Assembly (NCBI GenBank): GCA_028279445.1 | Contig: JANQNT010000023.1 | Coordinates: 62,001 to 126,000, forward strand | Direction: 5' to 3' | Source: Tepidamorphaceae bacterium | GTDB taxonomy: Bacteria > Pseudomonadota > Alphaproteobacteria > Rhizobiales > Tepidamorphaceae | DNA length: 64,000 nucleotides | In this document: in pieces, positions 1-9,791 of the stretch | How the letters are laid out: each line of letters opens with the position of its first letter | Numbering within the stretch: position 1 is the stretch's first letter | Notes under the pieces: model-generated | What the model was told of the DNA's origin: nothing | Databases searched by the model: none | What the model saw: only the letters and a program-made list of their open reading frames with translations | Made by a program: the position numbers and the translations under genes

Positions 1-501
1 CGGCCAGGCATCGCGGCTGCGCCCGCGCGCCATGAAGCCGCCGAGCACATTGACCGCCTGCGGCGTCATGCCGACATGGGCCATCACCGGGATGCCGCGC
101 GCGACCAGAAAGCGGATCGTCTCGGCCATCGCCACGCCACCTTCCAGCTTGACCGCCTGGGCGCCGGTTTCCGCCAATACGCGGGAGGCCGACGCAAAGG
201 CCTGCTGCGGGCCTTGTTCGTAGCTTGCGAACGGCATGTCGATGACGACCAGCGCGCGCGCCGAACCACGCACCACCGCCTGGCCGTGGGCGATCATCAT
301 GTCCAGCGTCACGCCGAGCGTGGTGGACATGCCGTAAACGACCATGCCCAGCGAATCGCCGACCAGCAGCACGTCGCAATGAGGGTCCAGCGTGCGCGCG
401 GTGATCACGTCATAGGCGGTCAGGGACACGATGGGCTCTTCGCCCTTCATGGCGCGGATCTGCGGCACCGTGCGGCGACGGACGGGGGCTTGCGATGACA
501 T
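1..501 (-). CDS. panB: 3-methyl-2-oxobutanoate hydroxymethyltransferase (partial, 3' end outside window)
   Basis: PanB adds a hydroxymethyl group from 5,10-methylene-THF to 2-oxoisovalerate to give ketopantoate, the first committed step of pantothenate/CoA synthesis, in the cytoplasm. The 167 visible codons start with [20 protein letters not shown] and contain the family landmarks [29 protein letters not shown] and VKLEGG, then [11 protein letters not shown] near the edge. The usual length is about 270 residues, so roughly 100 C-terminal residues lie beyond the left edge. The start is the ATG at 501, the only one just before the conserved N-terminus. panC, its frequent partner, could lie outside the window. 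Confidence 0.95.
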   Translation of the reverse strand, partial: MSSQAPVRRRTVPQIRAMKGEEPIVSLTAYDVITARTLDPHCDVLLVGDSLGMVVYGMSTTLGVTLDMMIAHGQAVVRGSARALVVIDMPFASYEQGPQQAFASASRVLAETGAQAVKLEGGVAMAETIRFLVARGIPVMAHVGMTPQAVNVLGGFMARGRSRDAWP

Positions 502-520
502 GCGTGCGGGACTCCTGAAT

Positions 521-1105
521 CTACACAAGCACGGCCGGCACGCCGATCAGCGGCGCGTGCAGCCAGAAGGCGAAGGCGACATAGAGCACGAGGCCGGCGG
601 CAACGGCGATGGCGTCGTATTTCGGCCGGGCGGCGGCGACGGCGGCCACGTTGCGCGCCTCCTCTCCGGGGCGCCGCTTGGCCGAGATGCGCCCGACCAC
701 CGCCCAGGCGAGGAAGCTGCCGAACAGCACAATGGAGGCAAGATCGCCGTTCACCAGCAGATGCGCGAAGGCCCAGATCTTCACCGCGGCGAAGGTGGGG
801 TGCTTGGCGCGTGCCTTGATGTGTCCCGGCAGGCGGGTGGCGGCGAACAGAATGAAGGCGAACACCATCAGCAGTGCGGCGACATGCCCGAGCCAGGCCG
901 GCGAAAAGTAGAGCACCGGCGGTCCCTCGGCACGGGCCAGGCCATAGCCCCAGACGACCAGCACAAGGCCGATCAGCGAGAACATCGAATAGACGCCCTT
1001 GTATCCGCCCTCGCCGAGGCGGGCGACCAGACCTGATTTGAGACCGAGGATTTGGATGCAGTGGACGCCCAGAAAGACCACAAGGCCAGCGAGCAGGATC
1101 ATCAT
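521..1105 (-). CDS. NnrU family membrane protein
   Basis: A 194-residue polytopic membrane protein with five to six hydrophobic segments, beginning [20 protein letters not shown]. The early FLGVH motif and the later [18 protein letters not shown] stretch are typical of the NnrU family. The family is named from a gene near nitrite/nitric oxide reductase loci, but most members are not linked to denitrification and their function is unresolved; no denitrification gene is visible here. I chose the ATG at 1105 because the hydrophobic domain begins there; an upstream in-frame extension is polar and Arg-rich. It is followed by panB on the same strand with a 19-nt gap, so the two may be co-transcribed. 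Confidence 0.85.
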   Translation of the reverse strand: MMILLAGLVVFLGVHCIQILGLKSGLVARLGEGGYKGVYSMFSLIGLVLVVWGYGLARAEGPPVLYFSPAWLGHVAALLMVFAFILFAATRLPGHIKARAKHPTFAAVKIWAFAHLLVNGDLASIVLFGSFLAWAVVGRISAKRRPGEEARNVAAVAAARPKYDAIAVAAGLVLYVAFAFWLHAPLIGVPAVLV

Positions 1106-1203
1106 GGCGGAATTCCAGAACAGACGTGGGGATATCGTCCAAGCGGTATAGTGGGTCGGCAACGAGATTTGAAGCCGCCTGCGCGATGCGGCAGGCTTGA
1201 TCC

Positions 1204-1533
1204 ATGGATACCGAGAAACACCGCGCCCGGCTGGACGCCCGGCGCCGGGAACTGCAGGACCTGAACGCGATTTCCGCCGGCGACAGCGCACCGGTGACGC
1301 TGGATCAGCAGTCCGTCGGCCGGCTCAGCCGCATGGATGCGCTGCAGCGCCAGGCGATGAGCCAGGAACAGGCGCGCCGGCGGGCTCAGGAACTGGTGCG
1401 CATCGAGCAGGCACTGCAACGGCTCGAGGACGGCGAATACGGCGCCTGTGCAGAGTGTGGCGAGGACATCCCCGACAAGCGGCTGGAGCTCGATCCCGCA
1501 GCGCATCTGTGCGTTGCCTGCGCGCGGAACTGA
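1204..1533 (+). CDS. DksA/TraR family C4 zinc-finger protein
   Basis: A 109-residue protein with a helical, charged N-terminal half and a C-terminal zinc finger of four cysteines, C82-x2-C85 and C103-x2-C106, in a GEYGACAECGEDI context typical of DksA/TraR proteins. Family members bind in the RNA polymerase secondary channel and change initiation at selected promoters, often together with ppGpp. The protein is shorter than E. coli DksA (151 aa), and I see no paired acidic residues at a clear coiled-coil tip, so it is better described as a short DksA-like protein than as DksA. It stands alone, divergent from nnrU. Confidence 0.85.
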   Translation: MDTEKHRARLDARRRELQDLNAISAGDSAPVTLDQQSVGRLSRMDALQRQAMSQEQARRRAQELVRIEQALQRLEDGEYGACAECGEDIPDKRLELDPAAHLCVACARN

Positions 1534-1688
1534 CCCGCATCACCAATCCTTAAGTGCGCTGCTGTAAACAACGAAAACGTGATCGGTTGTGTCGTTTGAG
1601 AAACATGCACGTCTAACTAGGTGTGGCATAGTGGTGTCGATACTGAGGTGGCCATATTGAAGTGACGTGTACAGAGGGACTGGGGAAC

Positions 1689-2447
1689 ATGGCATTTTCG
1701 ACCTCGCTGAAGGCGACAGGTCTGGTGGTGGTGTTTGCGCTCACCGCTTTGAGCACCGCGCCGGCATCGGCAGGCTTCCTGCCCGATGTCGCGGCCGAAA
1801 ACCCCTCGGTGATGATCGAGGGGCCGGTACCGGCGGCCGCGCCGATCGAGACCGCGCCGATCGAGCTCGCCAGCATCGCTTCGGGCCAGGGGCTTGCGGC
1901 ACGCAACCGGGTCTGGCGCATGCCCGAACCCGAGCAGCCGCTGACCGATATCGCGCTGCGCCATACCGACAAGACGTTTTTCAGCTCCAATCCTCTGAGC
2001 ATGCGCCGCGTGCCACCGACGGTGAGCGAGGACAATGACGACATGTCGTCGACCGCGCTCGCCTGGTCAGGCGAATCGCAGCCCTTCGACCAGCTCGTCG
2101 CGGTGATCGATCTCTCCGACCAGCGCATGCGGGTCTACGAGGAAGGCGCGCTCAAGCATGTCTGGAAAATCTCGTCGGGGCGGCGCGGCTACGGCACGCC
2201 GACGGGCGAGTGGCGTCCCTACCGCATGCACACCTTGTGGCATTCGCGCAAATACAACATGGCGCCTATGCCCCACTCGGTGTTCTTCCATGGCGGCTAC
2301 GCGGTGCATGCCACCGGCGCGATCGGCCGTCTGGGCCGGCCGGCGAGCCATGGCTGCATCCGCCTGCACCCCAAGAACGCCAAGGCGTTCTTCCGCATGG
2401 TCCAGGCCCACTCCAAGGCCGGCACCATCGTGCGGGTGGTGCGCTAG
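1689..2447 (+). CDS. L,D-transpeptidase (YkuD domain), exported
   Basis: A 252-residue predicted periplasmic enzyme that would cross-link peptidoglycan (3-3 bonds) or attach proteins to it. An N-terminal signal peptide (MAFSTSLKATGLVVVFALTA, ending near APASAGF) precedes a Pro/Ala-rich linker. The C-terminal YkuD domain (about residues 135-252) carries HATGAIGRLGRPASHGCIRL; Cys223 is the expected acyl-accepting nucleophile and the His of SHGC its partner. I prefer the ATG at 1689 to one 27 nt upstream because it follows an AG-rich ribosome-binding stretch and begins the signal peptide directly. A palindromic repeat overlaps the stop codon, and a likely terminator lies about 150 nt downstream. 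Confidence 0.93.
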   Translation: MAFSTSLKATGLVVVFALTALSTAPASAGFLPDVAAENPSVMIEGPVPAAAPIETAPIELASIASGQGLAARNRVWRMPEPEQPLTDIALRHTDKTFFSSNPLSMRRVPPTVSEDNDDMSSTALAWSGESQPFDQLVAVIDLSDQRMRVYEEGALKHVWKISSGRRGYGTPTGEWRPYRMHTLWHSRKYNMAPMPHSVFFHGGYAVHATGAIGRLGRPASHGCIRLHPKNAKAFFRMVQAHSKAGTIVRVVR

Positions 2448-2494
2448 AGCATGTTCCCGAAAAGTGTGAGCGGTTTTCGGGCAAGAACATGCTC
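2447..2494. repeat. Intergenic palindrome of the CGAAAACCG/CACTTTTCG type
   Basis: A nested inverted repeat beginning at the last base of the L,D-transpeptidase stop codon. Outer arms GAGCATGTT/AACATGCTC enclose CCCGAAAAGTGTGAGCGGTTTTCGGG. The inner unit recurs in reverse orientation at 7240-7267 and in degenerate form at 31575-31594. From memory, similar short palindromes are frequent between genes in Hyphomicrobiales. It would form a strong hairpin in the transcript. Confidence 0.8.
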
Positions 2495-2591
2495 AAGATC
2501 AAATGGATAGAGCATTTCTGGCGAGTAGGTGTTTACTGGAATGCTCTAGCGTCCAGACTCTGGCACCAGACCTCCGACGAACCAAAGCACC

Positions 2592-2617
2592 AAGGCCGCC
2601 GCAAGGCGGCCTTTTCT
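2592..2617 (+). terminator. Rho-independent terminator
   Basis: AAGGCCGCC, a GCA loop and AGGCGGCCTT form a 9-bp GC-rich stem followed by a T-rich stretch (TTTTCTTT). It would end transcription from the L,D-transpeptidase gene and, being symmetrical, could also act on the convergent gene that ends at 2641. Confidence 0.8.
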
Positions 2618-2640
2618 TTGGAGCCTGGCCTATCTAAGGC

Positions 2641-3843
2641 TTAGGCCGGCGCCTGATTTTTGAAGTGGCGCAACCAGACCTGCGTGCGCGCGCGGTCGCG
2701 CGCTTCGTAGTCCCGGACCGCCTGTTCCATATCGCCGACGACCGGCGTTTCCCGGTCCGCCCCGATCTCGCTCAGCCGCATGGTGTACCACGCGGTTATC
2801 CCGCCCTCGGGAGGGTCGGAGAAGCCGGGAAAGGAGGGTTCGGGTGTACGACCCGCCTTCCAGAGCTCGGGAAGCGCCGGCTCGAGAACGAACGCACGAG
2901 CAAGGCCAACGATATCGGCCGTGCCGCCGGCCACGGCGGCCTCGGCCTGCGCGCGCGTCTTGAATCCACCTGTCAGCATCAGCGGCTTGCTCGTGAGCGT
3001 CCGGGCGCGCCTTGCGAATTCGAGAAAGTAGGGGCCGCGCCCGGCTCCATCGGACGCCGACTTGGCACCTGGAAAGTAGGTCCCGCCGCTGATGTCGATG
3101 AGGTCGACCGAAGTGCGATCGAGCGCCGCCACCACGTCGAGCGCATCGTCCTGGCTCAGTCCGCCCTCCAACTGATCCGAGGAGTTGAGCTTCACGGCGA
3201 CCGGGAACCGCGTCCCGACGGCGGCGCGGATGGCTTCGATGACCTCCAGCAGAAGCCGCATGCGATTGGCGATTGCGCCGCCGTACTCGTCGCGGCGCCT
3301 GTTGAACAGCGGCGACAGGAACTGGCTGAGCAGGAACCCGTGCGCAGCGTGAACCTGCACGCCCCCGAAGCCGGCTTGTCGCGCGAGACGCGCTGTCCTG
3401 GCGAATTCACCGGGCAGCCGGCCGATCTCGGCGGTCGTCAGTTCCCCACAGCGAAGGCCCGGCAGATCGAGGGCGCTCGGTCCCTTTGGCTCGCTAGTCG
3501 GCGCATAGGCCAGCGCCCCGGCGTGCCCGAGTTGCGTCCAGAGCTGAGTGCCGTTCTCGCCACCGCGGCCGGCAAGCTCGCGAAAACGCTCAAGGTCGGA
3601 GCGCTCGTCGAGCACCAGATTGCCCGGTCGCTCGGCATAGCCGGCATCGCCCTGCACCTCGCCGATGATGGAGACCGCCGCGCCGCCTGCCGCCCAGCGC
3701 TGATACAGCCTGACCTGTTCGGCGGTGGGATGGCCGGTGCCGTCGCCCATCGAATCGGACATCGCCGATTTCGCGATGCGGTTCTTCAGGACGATCCCGC
3801 AAGGCAGCGTGAAAGGTTCGAACAGAGGTCCTTGTCCTTGCAT
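2641..3843 (-). CDS. NADH:flavin oxidoreductase, Old Yellow Enzyme family
   Basis: A 400-residue FMN-dependent TIM-barrel oxidoreductase that probably reduces activated C=C bonds (enones, nitro compounds) with NAD(P)H. Visible OYE features are the N-terminal PCGIVLKNRIAKSAM, the substrate-anchoring HAAHGFLLSQFLSP (about residues 175-190), the following RRRDEYGG stretch, and phosphate-binding TGGFKTRAQAEAAV with DIVGLARAFVLEP near the end. Length fits single-domain family members; the Fe-S/second flavin domains of dienoyl-CoA reductases are absent. It is the last gene of a minus-strand series starting at guaA. The physiological substrate cannot be inferred. Confidence 0.92.
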   Translation of the reverse strand: MQGQGPLFEPFTLPCGIVLKNRIAKSAMSDSMGDGTGHPTAEQVRLYQRWAAGGAAVSIIGEVQGDAGYAERPGNLVLDERSDLERFRELAGRGGENGTQLWTQLGHAGALAYAPTSEPKGPSALDLPGLRCGELTTAEIGRLPGEFARTARLARQAGFGGVQVHAAHGFLLSQFLSPLFNRRRDEYGGAIANRMRLLLEVIEAIRAAVGTRFPVAVKLNSSDQLEGGLSQDDALDVVAALDRTSVDLIDISGGTYFPGAKSASDGAGRGPYFLEFARRARTLTSKPLMLTGGFKTRAQAEAAVAGGTADIVGLARAFVLEPALPELWKAGRTPEPSFPGFSDPPEGGITAWYTMRLSEIGADRETPVVGDMEQAVRDYEARDRARTQVWLRHFKNQAPA

Positions 3844-3913
3844 AACGATCTCCGTGACCGACCAGGGATTCCGACCAACGGCGGCGGGTATCCCCGGCGC
3901 GCGGCCTTACGAT

Positions 3914-4342
3914 CTACGAACCGTAGTCCCTGAGGTTCGCCGGTGCCTGCAGGAGCGTACCTTCGTATTTGGGAAGATCGTCATCCATCCGGAGCCAGGG
4001 CAGCTTGCTCTCGTAGTTCACATGGAAGGTCGGCTTGAACTCGTCGGGGTTTTCCAGCGACGCGGCGTAGAGGTGCATCCCTCCGGGATAATGATCCGCT
4101 TCAAAGCCGATGGGAGATCCGCAGGTCGCGCAAAAGTGGCGCCGCACCCCCTTGGAGCTCTCAAGCGTCTTCGGCGCCTCCCCCACCCATCGAAAATTCT
4201 CGACGGGAACGCCGAACCACGCGACCACCGGGGCGGCGCAATTGCGGCGGCAATCGTCGCAGTGACAGTAGCAGGCCCATGTCACCTCGCCGTCGAACTC
4301 CCAACCCGTCTTGCCGCACAGGCAATGGCCGCGCTTTGCCAT
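3914..4342 (-). CDS. GFA family zinc protein (CENP-V/GFA domain)
   Basis: A 142-residue single-domain protein of the glutathione-dependent formaldehyde-activating (Gfa)/CENP-V fold. Zinc ligands appear as CLC (residues 7-9), CHCDDC (26-31) and CATCGSPIGF (about 92-101). Gfa of Paracoccus was reported to accelerate S-hydroxymethylglutathione formation, but most paralogues have no proven role and the formaldehyde function should not be assumed. Its stop is separated by one base from the upstream membrane-protein gene's frame, suggesting co-transcription. A second GFA gene lies at 57696-58139. Confidence 0.88.
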   Translation of the reverse strand: MAKRGHCLCGKTGWEFDGEVTWACYCHCDDCRRNCAAPVVAWFGVPVENFRWVGEAPKTLESSKGVRRHFCATCGSPIGFEADHYPGGMHLYAASLENPDEFKPTFHVNYESKLPWLRMDDDLPKYEGTLLQAPANLRDYGS

Positions 4343-4343
4343 T

Positions 4344-4712
4344 CTAGCTCCCGTATTCGAGCAGGATCAGCAGCGGGAAGAACACCGCGCCGAGAAGGAA
4401 CACCGCGCACAGCAGCGTGGGGATCTCATCCCACCGACCGCGCAGCGCGCGCGGCAGGGCGTAGATGCCCAGAAACAGTACCTTGTAGGCGATCTGGAAC
4501 ACCAGCAGGGCGACGAAAGTGCGCTCCCACTCCAGACCGGCGAGCGAACACGCCACGATGGCGGTCCACATGCTGGCGATGAGAATACGCAGGCCCCCGG
4601 AGACCGCGAAGGCGCCGCCGAAGATGATCTCGCTGCCATCCTCGTGGAACCACAGAACAAGCAGGATAGGCGTCACGATCAGGACGTTGCCGGCATAGGC
4701 GATTTCGAGCAT
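4344..4712 (-). CDS. Small membrane protein of unknown function
   Basis: A 122-residue protein that I do not recognise. It has four hydrophobic segments: about residues 5-22 (NVLIVTPILLVLWF), 32-60, 67-85 (FVALLVFQIAYKVLFLGIYA) and 97-118 (LLCAVFLLGAVFFPLLILL). The short loops carry few charges, giving the look of a four-helix inner-membrane protein. It lies between guaA and the GFA gene on the same strand, with a 77-nt gap to guaA and almost none to the GFA gene. The topology supports a real protein; no function can be proposed. Confidence 0.65.
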   Translation of the reverse strand: MLEIAYAGNVLIVTPILLVLWFHEDGSEIIFGGAFAVSGGLRILIASMWTAIVACSLAGLEWERTFVALLVFQIAYKVLFLGIYALPRALRGRWDEIPTLLCAVFLLGAVFFPLLILLEYGS

Positions 4713-4789
4713 GGCGGGCGTCTCCGGGCACGGACCTAGTCAGCATCGACAAGCCTATAGCGGAAACCGCGCCCCGGACCAGCGCCGCG

Positions 4790-6358
<1,569 letters not shown>

Positions 6359-6402
6359 CGCGATGGGATTACGGAAGATTCGGGGCTTTCGCAATGGCCT
6401 CC

Positions 6403-7149
6403 TCACGTCGCCGCCGGCTGAGCCTCGCCGTCGCCATCGCCCCCTTGCGTCACCGCGTGGCTGGTGCGCACCAGCTTGGCCATCAGGTTGCGGTTGAAAC
6501 TGGCCTCCACGGCACGCCCCAACTCAGGATGCCGGTTGAGGAAGCCGCGCAGTTCGCCGCAGTCGAAGGCCATGTAATGCACCGGATTGGTGACCAGAAC
6601 GGTTGCCGTCGCCGGGTCCTTGCTCAGGAAGCTGATCTCGCCGATGAAATCGCCCTCGCCGCAGGCGCCGACGATGCGGCCGTCCTTTTCCACCTGCACG
6701 GTGCCGCGGGTGATCAGCACCAACTCGTCGACCATCCTACCTTGCGTCGTCAGCTCGGTTTCGGCGGGAGCCTCCTTGAACGCGCCGAGCTTGAGCAGGC
6801 GCCGCACGTAGCGCATGTCGACACCGGGCACCATGGCATCGACAACGATCTGCTCCTCGTCGGTGAAGGCGCGCTTGCGGTTCTCGTAGGCGATGATCGT
6901 CAACTGCACCAGATTGGTGGCGACGAACACGATCTCCCAGAACACGGTGACCGGATCGCGCAGCCAGAAGAAGCCGTAGGCCGCCGACGTCAGCCCGGCG
7001 CTGACCGCGATGATGCGCAGCCAGGTCATCTGCCGCATCATCATCGATAGCACCAGCAGCACGTAGGACAGATGGCCGACCATCTGTCCCGGCGAGAACA
7101 GTTGATCAGCGGTCAGTTCGAAGGGAAGGTCCATGTCGAAAATCTCCAT
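6403..7149 (-). CDS. Membrane-anchored Popeye-like cyclic nucleotide-binding protein
   Basis: A 248-residue protein with three predicted transmembrane helices in its first ~105 residues ([56 protein letters not shown]) followed by a cytoplasmic cyclic nucleotide-binding fold. The second part shows [39 protein letters not shown] and [12 protein letters not shown]. This order of three helices plus a cNMP domain resembles Popeye (POPDC) proteins, which have bacterial relatives. The phosphate-binding cassette PATATV lacks the Arg found in CRP, as in Popeye proteins. Ligand and partners are unknown. It sits 44 nt upstream of guaA on the same strand. The start at 7149 omits a longer extension that would be read through a palindromic repeat. 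Confidence 0.8.
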   Translation of the reverse strand: MEIFDMDLPFELTADQLFSPGQMVGHLSYVLLVLSMMMRQMTWLRIIAVSAGLTSAAYGFFWLRDPVTVFWEIVFVATNLVQLTIIAYENRKRAFTDEEQIVVDAMVPGVDMRYVRRLLKLGAFKEAPAETELTTQGRMVDELVLITRGTVQVEKDGRIVGACGEGDFIGEISFLSKDPATATVLVTNPVHYMAFDCGELRGFLNRHPELGRAVEASFNRNLMAKLVRTSHAVTQGGDGDGEAQPAAT

Positions 7150-7239
7150 GGGGCGTTTAGTTACGCCCCGCGCCGGCATGCGCAAGCCCGGCATGATCTT
7201 ATTCCGCTCACGGCTCTTGTTTGCTGGCCGTTCGCCTTG

Positions 7240-7267
7240 CCCGAAAACCGGTGCCCACTTTTCGGGG
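7240..7267. repeat. Intergenic palindrome, second copy
   Basis: CCCGAAAACCGGTGCCCACTTTTCGGGG (written here as halves CCCGAAAACCGGT and GCCCACTTTTCGGGG) is the inverse-orientation relative of the core of the element at 2447-2494. It lies upstream of the Popeye-like gene. Confidence 0.8.
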
Positions 7268-7308
7268 CTCGCGGCATCATCCTGCACGAACTGAGTGTGT
7301 GGCACCCA

Positions 7309-7342
7309 GGCGTCCGACCGGACGCCCGCGCGAAAGCGCGCC
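7309..7342. repeat. 34-nt dispersed repeat, copy 1
   Basis: A 34-nt stretch starting GGCGTCCGACCGGACGCC and ending GCGCGAAAGCGCGCC is identical to 50746-50779. It contains two small hairpins back to back (GGCGTCC/GGACGCC and GCGCG-AAA-GCGCG/C). Both copies are in non-coding DNA. Confidence 0.85.
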
Positions 7343-7411
7343 TCGAAGGGCGAGGATGGAAGGCGCGCACCTCAGGATGAGGTTGACCGAACCAATCGCT
7401 CAGGCGTCCCT

Positions 7412-7428
7412 CCCCCCCCCCCCCCCCC
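7412..7428. repeat. Homopolymer tract of 17 C
   Basis: Seventeen consecutive C bases, followed by GGGAGGCGCG, lie 16 nt beyond the 3' end of the minus-strand gene at 7445-8434 (17 G on its strand). No other long homopolymer was noticed in the window. It could be slippage-prone, a compact structure, or a sequencing artefact; it touches no reading frame I can support. Confidence 0.8.
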
Positions 7429-7444
7429 GGGAGGCGCGTTGTTG

Positions 7445-8434
7445 TTACGCTGCGCGGCGAACTGCCCCGACATCCGCAAGCGGCGTCAGATCAAGCTGCC
7501 ACATGGTCAGCGGCGCGGTCCGGCGCAGCTCCGCCAGCCGCATCACCTGGGCATCCTCCAGGAACTCCGGCAGTTCGTCGCCATGGAGGAAGCCGAAGCG
7601 GCGCGGCAGGTCGGTGTAGAGCGAGCGCGGCGGCCGGTCGTCCTCGTCCATGCATTTCAGCCGATGACCGCTCAAGGCGTCGTGCATGAAGATGCGGCGG
7701 ATGCCGATATCCTCCACGATGACGCGGATCGCGGCGGTCATGATCGCCTCCGCCCACACCTTGCGATGGGGCGCCAGCACCCGGTCCACATAAGCGATCC
7801 AGCGGCGCGCGGGCACGCGGTAGCCGCCGATCTGCACACCGTCGTTGGCGGTGGCCAGACGCAGCAGATCGACCGCCTCGCGCAGCCAGTCCGTCTGCAC
7901 CTCCTCGATCAGCGCCTCGCCGGCGTCGAGATCGAGATCAATGCGCGCCCAGCACAGCGTGTTGTGCGCCTCGCTGCTGCCCGGATGGCAGCCAACCTGG
8001 AACGACCGGGCGCAGTCCCGGCCGATCAGCTTGCCCAGCGCCTTGTCGTGCCGGCCCGTGAAATCGAGCCGCACCACCAGGTTCACGCCGGGTCGCGAGA
8101 CCTGCAGCATGTCCCAACTGTCGTTGTTGGCCGGCCAGGTCTCGAAGCGGATCGTGTAGGCGAGCACCGGCGTCGCGCCGCCAAGCTCCATGGCCTCGGC
8201 ATAGGCGAGATCGTCCGGCGTGACGATGCCGCCGCCGCGTTCGGCGACAAGTGCCGCCATGTTGGGCCGCGCCAGCAGCCTGCCGAAGCGGCTCGCCTTG
8301 ATGGCGGCGATGCGCGTCTCGCCGCGCAGCACATAGCCAAGCAGGCGCGGCGCGTAGCTGTCGCGCGCATAGGCGAAGCGCGCGCGGGTGCGCGGCTGGG
8401 TCGCGATGATTTCGTGTGCGGTTTCGGCCCGCAT
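7445..8434 (-). CDS. Conserved-looking protein of unknown function (329 aa)
   Basis: I do not recognise the family. The protein is a soluble 329-residue chain without signal peptide or membrane helix. Notable stretches are GETRIAAIKASRFGRLLARP (about 38-57), SRPGVNLVVRLDFTGRHDKA, EALIEEVQTDWLREAV, a Trp-rich centre (RRWIAYVDRV, HRKVWAEA) and IFMHDALSGHRLKCM. The frame is open throughout and its codon bias matches the neighbours. It is isolated by about 240 nt on the start side and by the palindrome/C-tract region on the other, so it is probably monocistronic. Real gene likely; function unknown. Confidence 0.65.
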   Translation of the reverse strand: MRAETAHEIIATQPRTRARFAYARDSYAPRLLGYVLRGETRIAAIKASRFGRLLARPNMAALVAERGGGIVTPDDLAYAEAMELGGATPVLAYTIRFETWPANNDSWDMLQVSRPGVNLVVRLDFTGRHDKALGKLIGRDCARSFQVGCHPGSSEAHNTLCWARIDLDLDAGEALIEEVQTDWLREAVDLLRLATANDGVQIGGYRVPARRWIAYVDRVLAPHRKVWAEAIMTAAIRVIVEDIGIRRIFMHDALSGHRLKCMDEDDRPPRSLYTDLPRRFGFLHGDELPEFLEDAQVMRLAELRRTAPLTMWQLDLTPLADVGAVRRAA

Positions 8435-8671
8435 GGGAATACCTCCCGCGGGCCTTGAGGTCGAAAAAGACGCTGGTCAGCCCGCTGATCGAAGAACAGC
8501 TGCACGCAGATGCCCGAAGGCGCCTGGCGGTATGTCAGTGGGTCTGTGACGCATCATGGTCAGGGTCTTTCGACGGTTGAGCATGTCGCCGCGACGTGTC
8601 TTGCAACAGCGACGGCGAAGCGGATACGCAGCGAATGTGGTCAATGCGAGGCGGGGCGGGGAGCGGACCGC
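8435..8671. other. Intergenic region, no gene seen
   Basis: About 240 nt between two minus-strand genes. It must hold the promoter of the 329-aa protein gene and the 3' end of the EamA gene. I see no terminator, tRNA or convincing small reading frame. Confidence 0.5.
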
Positions 8672-9595
8672 TCAAGCGGGTCGGCGCACGGCGAGGATTC
8701 CGGCCAGGACGATGAGACCGATGCCAAGCAGGGCCAGCGCGTCCGGGCGCTCGGAGAAGAACACGACGCCCCAGATCAGCGCGAAGGCCACATAGGCGAA
8801 GTCGAACGTTCCCACGGTCGAGGCGGGTGCGGCCTGATAGGCGATGGCAGCTCCCACCGGTGCGATGATGATCAGGACAGCCAGGACCGCCATGGAACGC
8901 CATTCGGCGAAGCCCATGGCCACCCATTGTGTGCTCAGGAAGCCGCTGAACGTCTCGGGGCTGAACTGGCCGAAGAGCAGGCCGCAGCCGCCGGCGAAGA
9001 CAAACATCACATTGAGGCCGAGCCCTAGCGTCGCGGGATGCTCATCGCGACACCGGGTGCGTGTGAGTATCATCGCCCAGGCGTAGAGAATGGCCGCCAG
9101 GATCGGCAGCAACGCGGCGATCCGGAACGCCTCGCTGCCGGGCCGCAAGACGACAAGGATGCCCACAAACCCCAGGCAAACGCCGATCCACTGGGTGCGC
9201 CCGACCGTTTCGCCGCCAAACACGGCGGCAAACAGCACGATGAAGAGCGGCAGCGTGTAGTAGGCCGCGGCGGCCACGGAAAACGGCAGGTGGGGCAGCG
9301 ATACGTAGTACGCGATCCACATCACCACCAGCAGTGTGGAGCGCAGCGCGATCCAGCCAAGCGACCGCGGCCGGATGGCGGCAGGACCCAGCACAACCAG
9401 CGCGCCGCACAGCAGCACGGGACAGGCGATCAGCGAGCGCAGCGCGAAGAGCTGCCAGATGCCGATGGTTTCGCCACCACCGATGGCCTTGATCAGCGCA
9501 TCCCCCAGCGACAACGCGAAGACGGTCGCGACGATGGTACCGACGCCCAGGGGAATGTTGTCCGCGCGGCGCGGTGTTGAAGCGGCTTTCGACAT
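8672..9595 (-). CDS. EamA/DMT-family transporter
   Basis: A 307-residue inner-membrane protein with about ten hydrophobic helices arranged as two EamA repeats (roughly 15-145 and 155-300). Typical signs are LRSLIACPVLLCGALVVLGP and YYVSLPHLPFSVAAAAYYT with GGETVGRTQWIGVCLGFVGI in the first repeat, and GTFDFAYVAFALIWGVVFF with ALLGIGLIVLAGILAVRR in the second. Members export metabolites such as amino acids, but the substrate is not predictable. The start is the ATG at 9595 (MSKAASTPRR); a longer frame reaches into the divergent promoter region of lldD. One of three EamA transporters in the window (others at 16555 and 53402). Confidence 0.9.
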   Translation of the reverse strand: MSKAASTPRRADNIPLGVGTIVATVFALSLGDALIKAIGGGETIGIWQLFALRSLIACPVLLCGALVVLGPAAIRPRSLGWIALRSTLLVVMWIAYYVSLPHLPFSVAAAAYYTLPLFIVLFAAVFGGETVGRTQWIGVCLGFVGILVVLRPGSEAFRIAALLPILAAILYAWAMILTRTRCRDEHPATLGLGLNVMFVFAGGCGLLFGQFSPETFSGFLSTQWVAMGFAEWRSMAVLAVLIIIAPVGAAIAYQAAPASTVGTFDFAYVAFALIWGVVFFSERPDALALLGIGLIVLAGILAVRRPA

Positions 9596-9791
9596 GGGTT
9601 CGCATTGAGATGTCCAGCGGCCGTCGGCCAATGACCGGTGACCGGCTACTGACGGCAGCGCCGATGGTAGCATCGCAGCAACATCGATTCCTGCTACAAC
9701 ACCGCGTCCGCGTCAAAACAATCCGGGGCCCGGCGACGCGGATTTGCTGCAACACGATTAGCCCGGACCGTTCCATGACCACCGTCATCCC

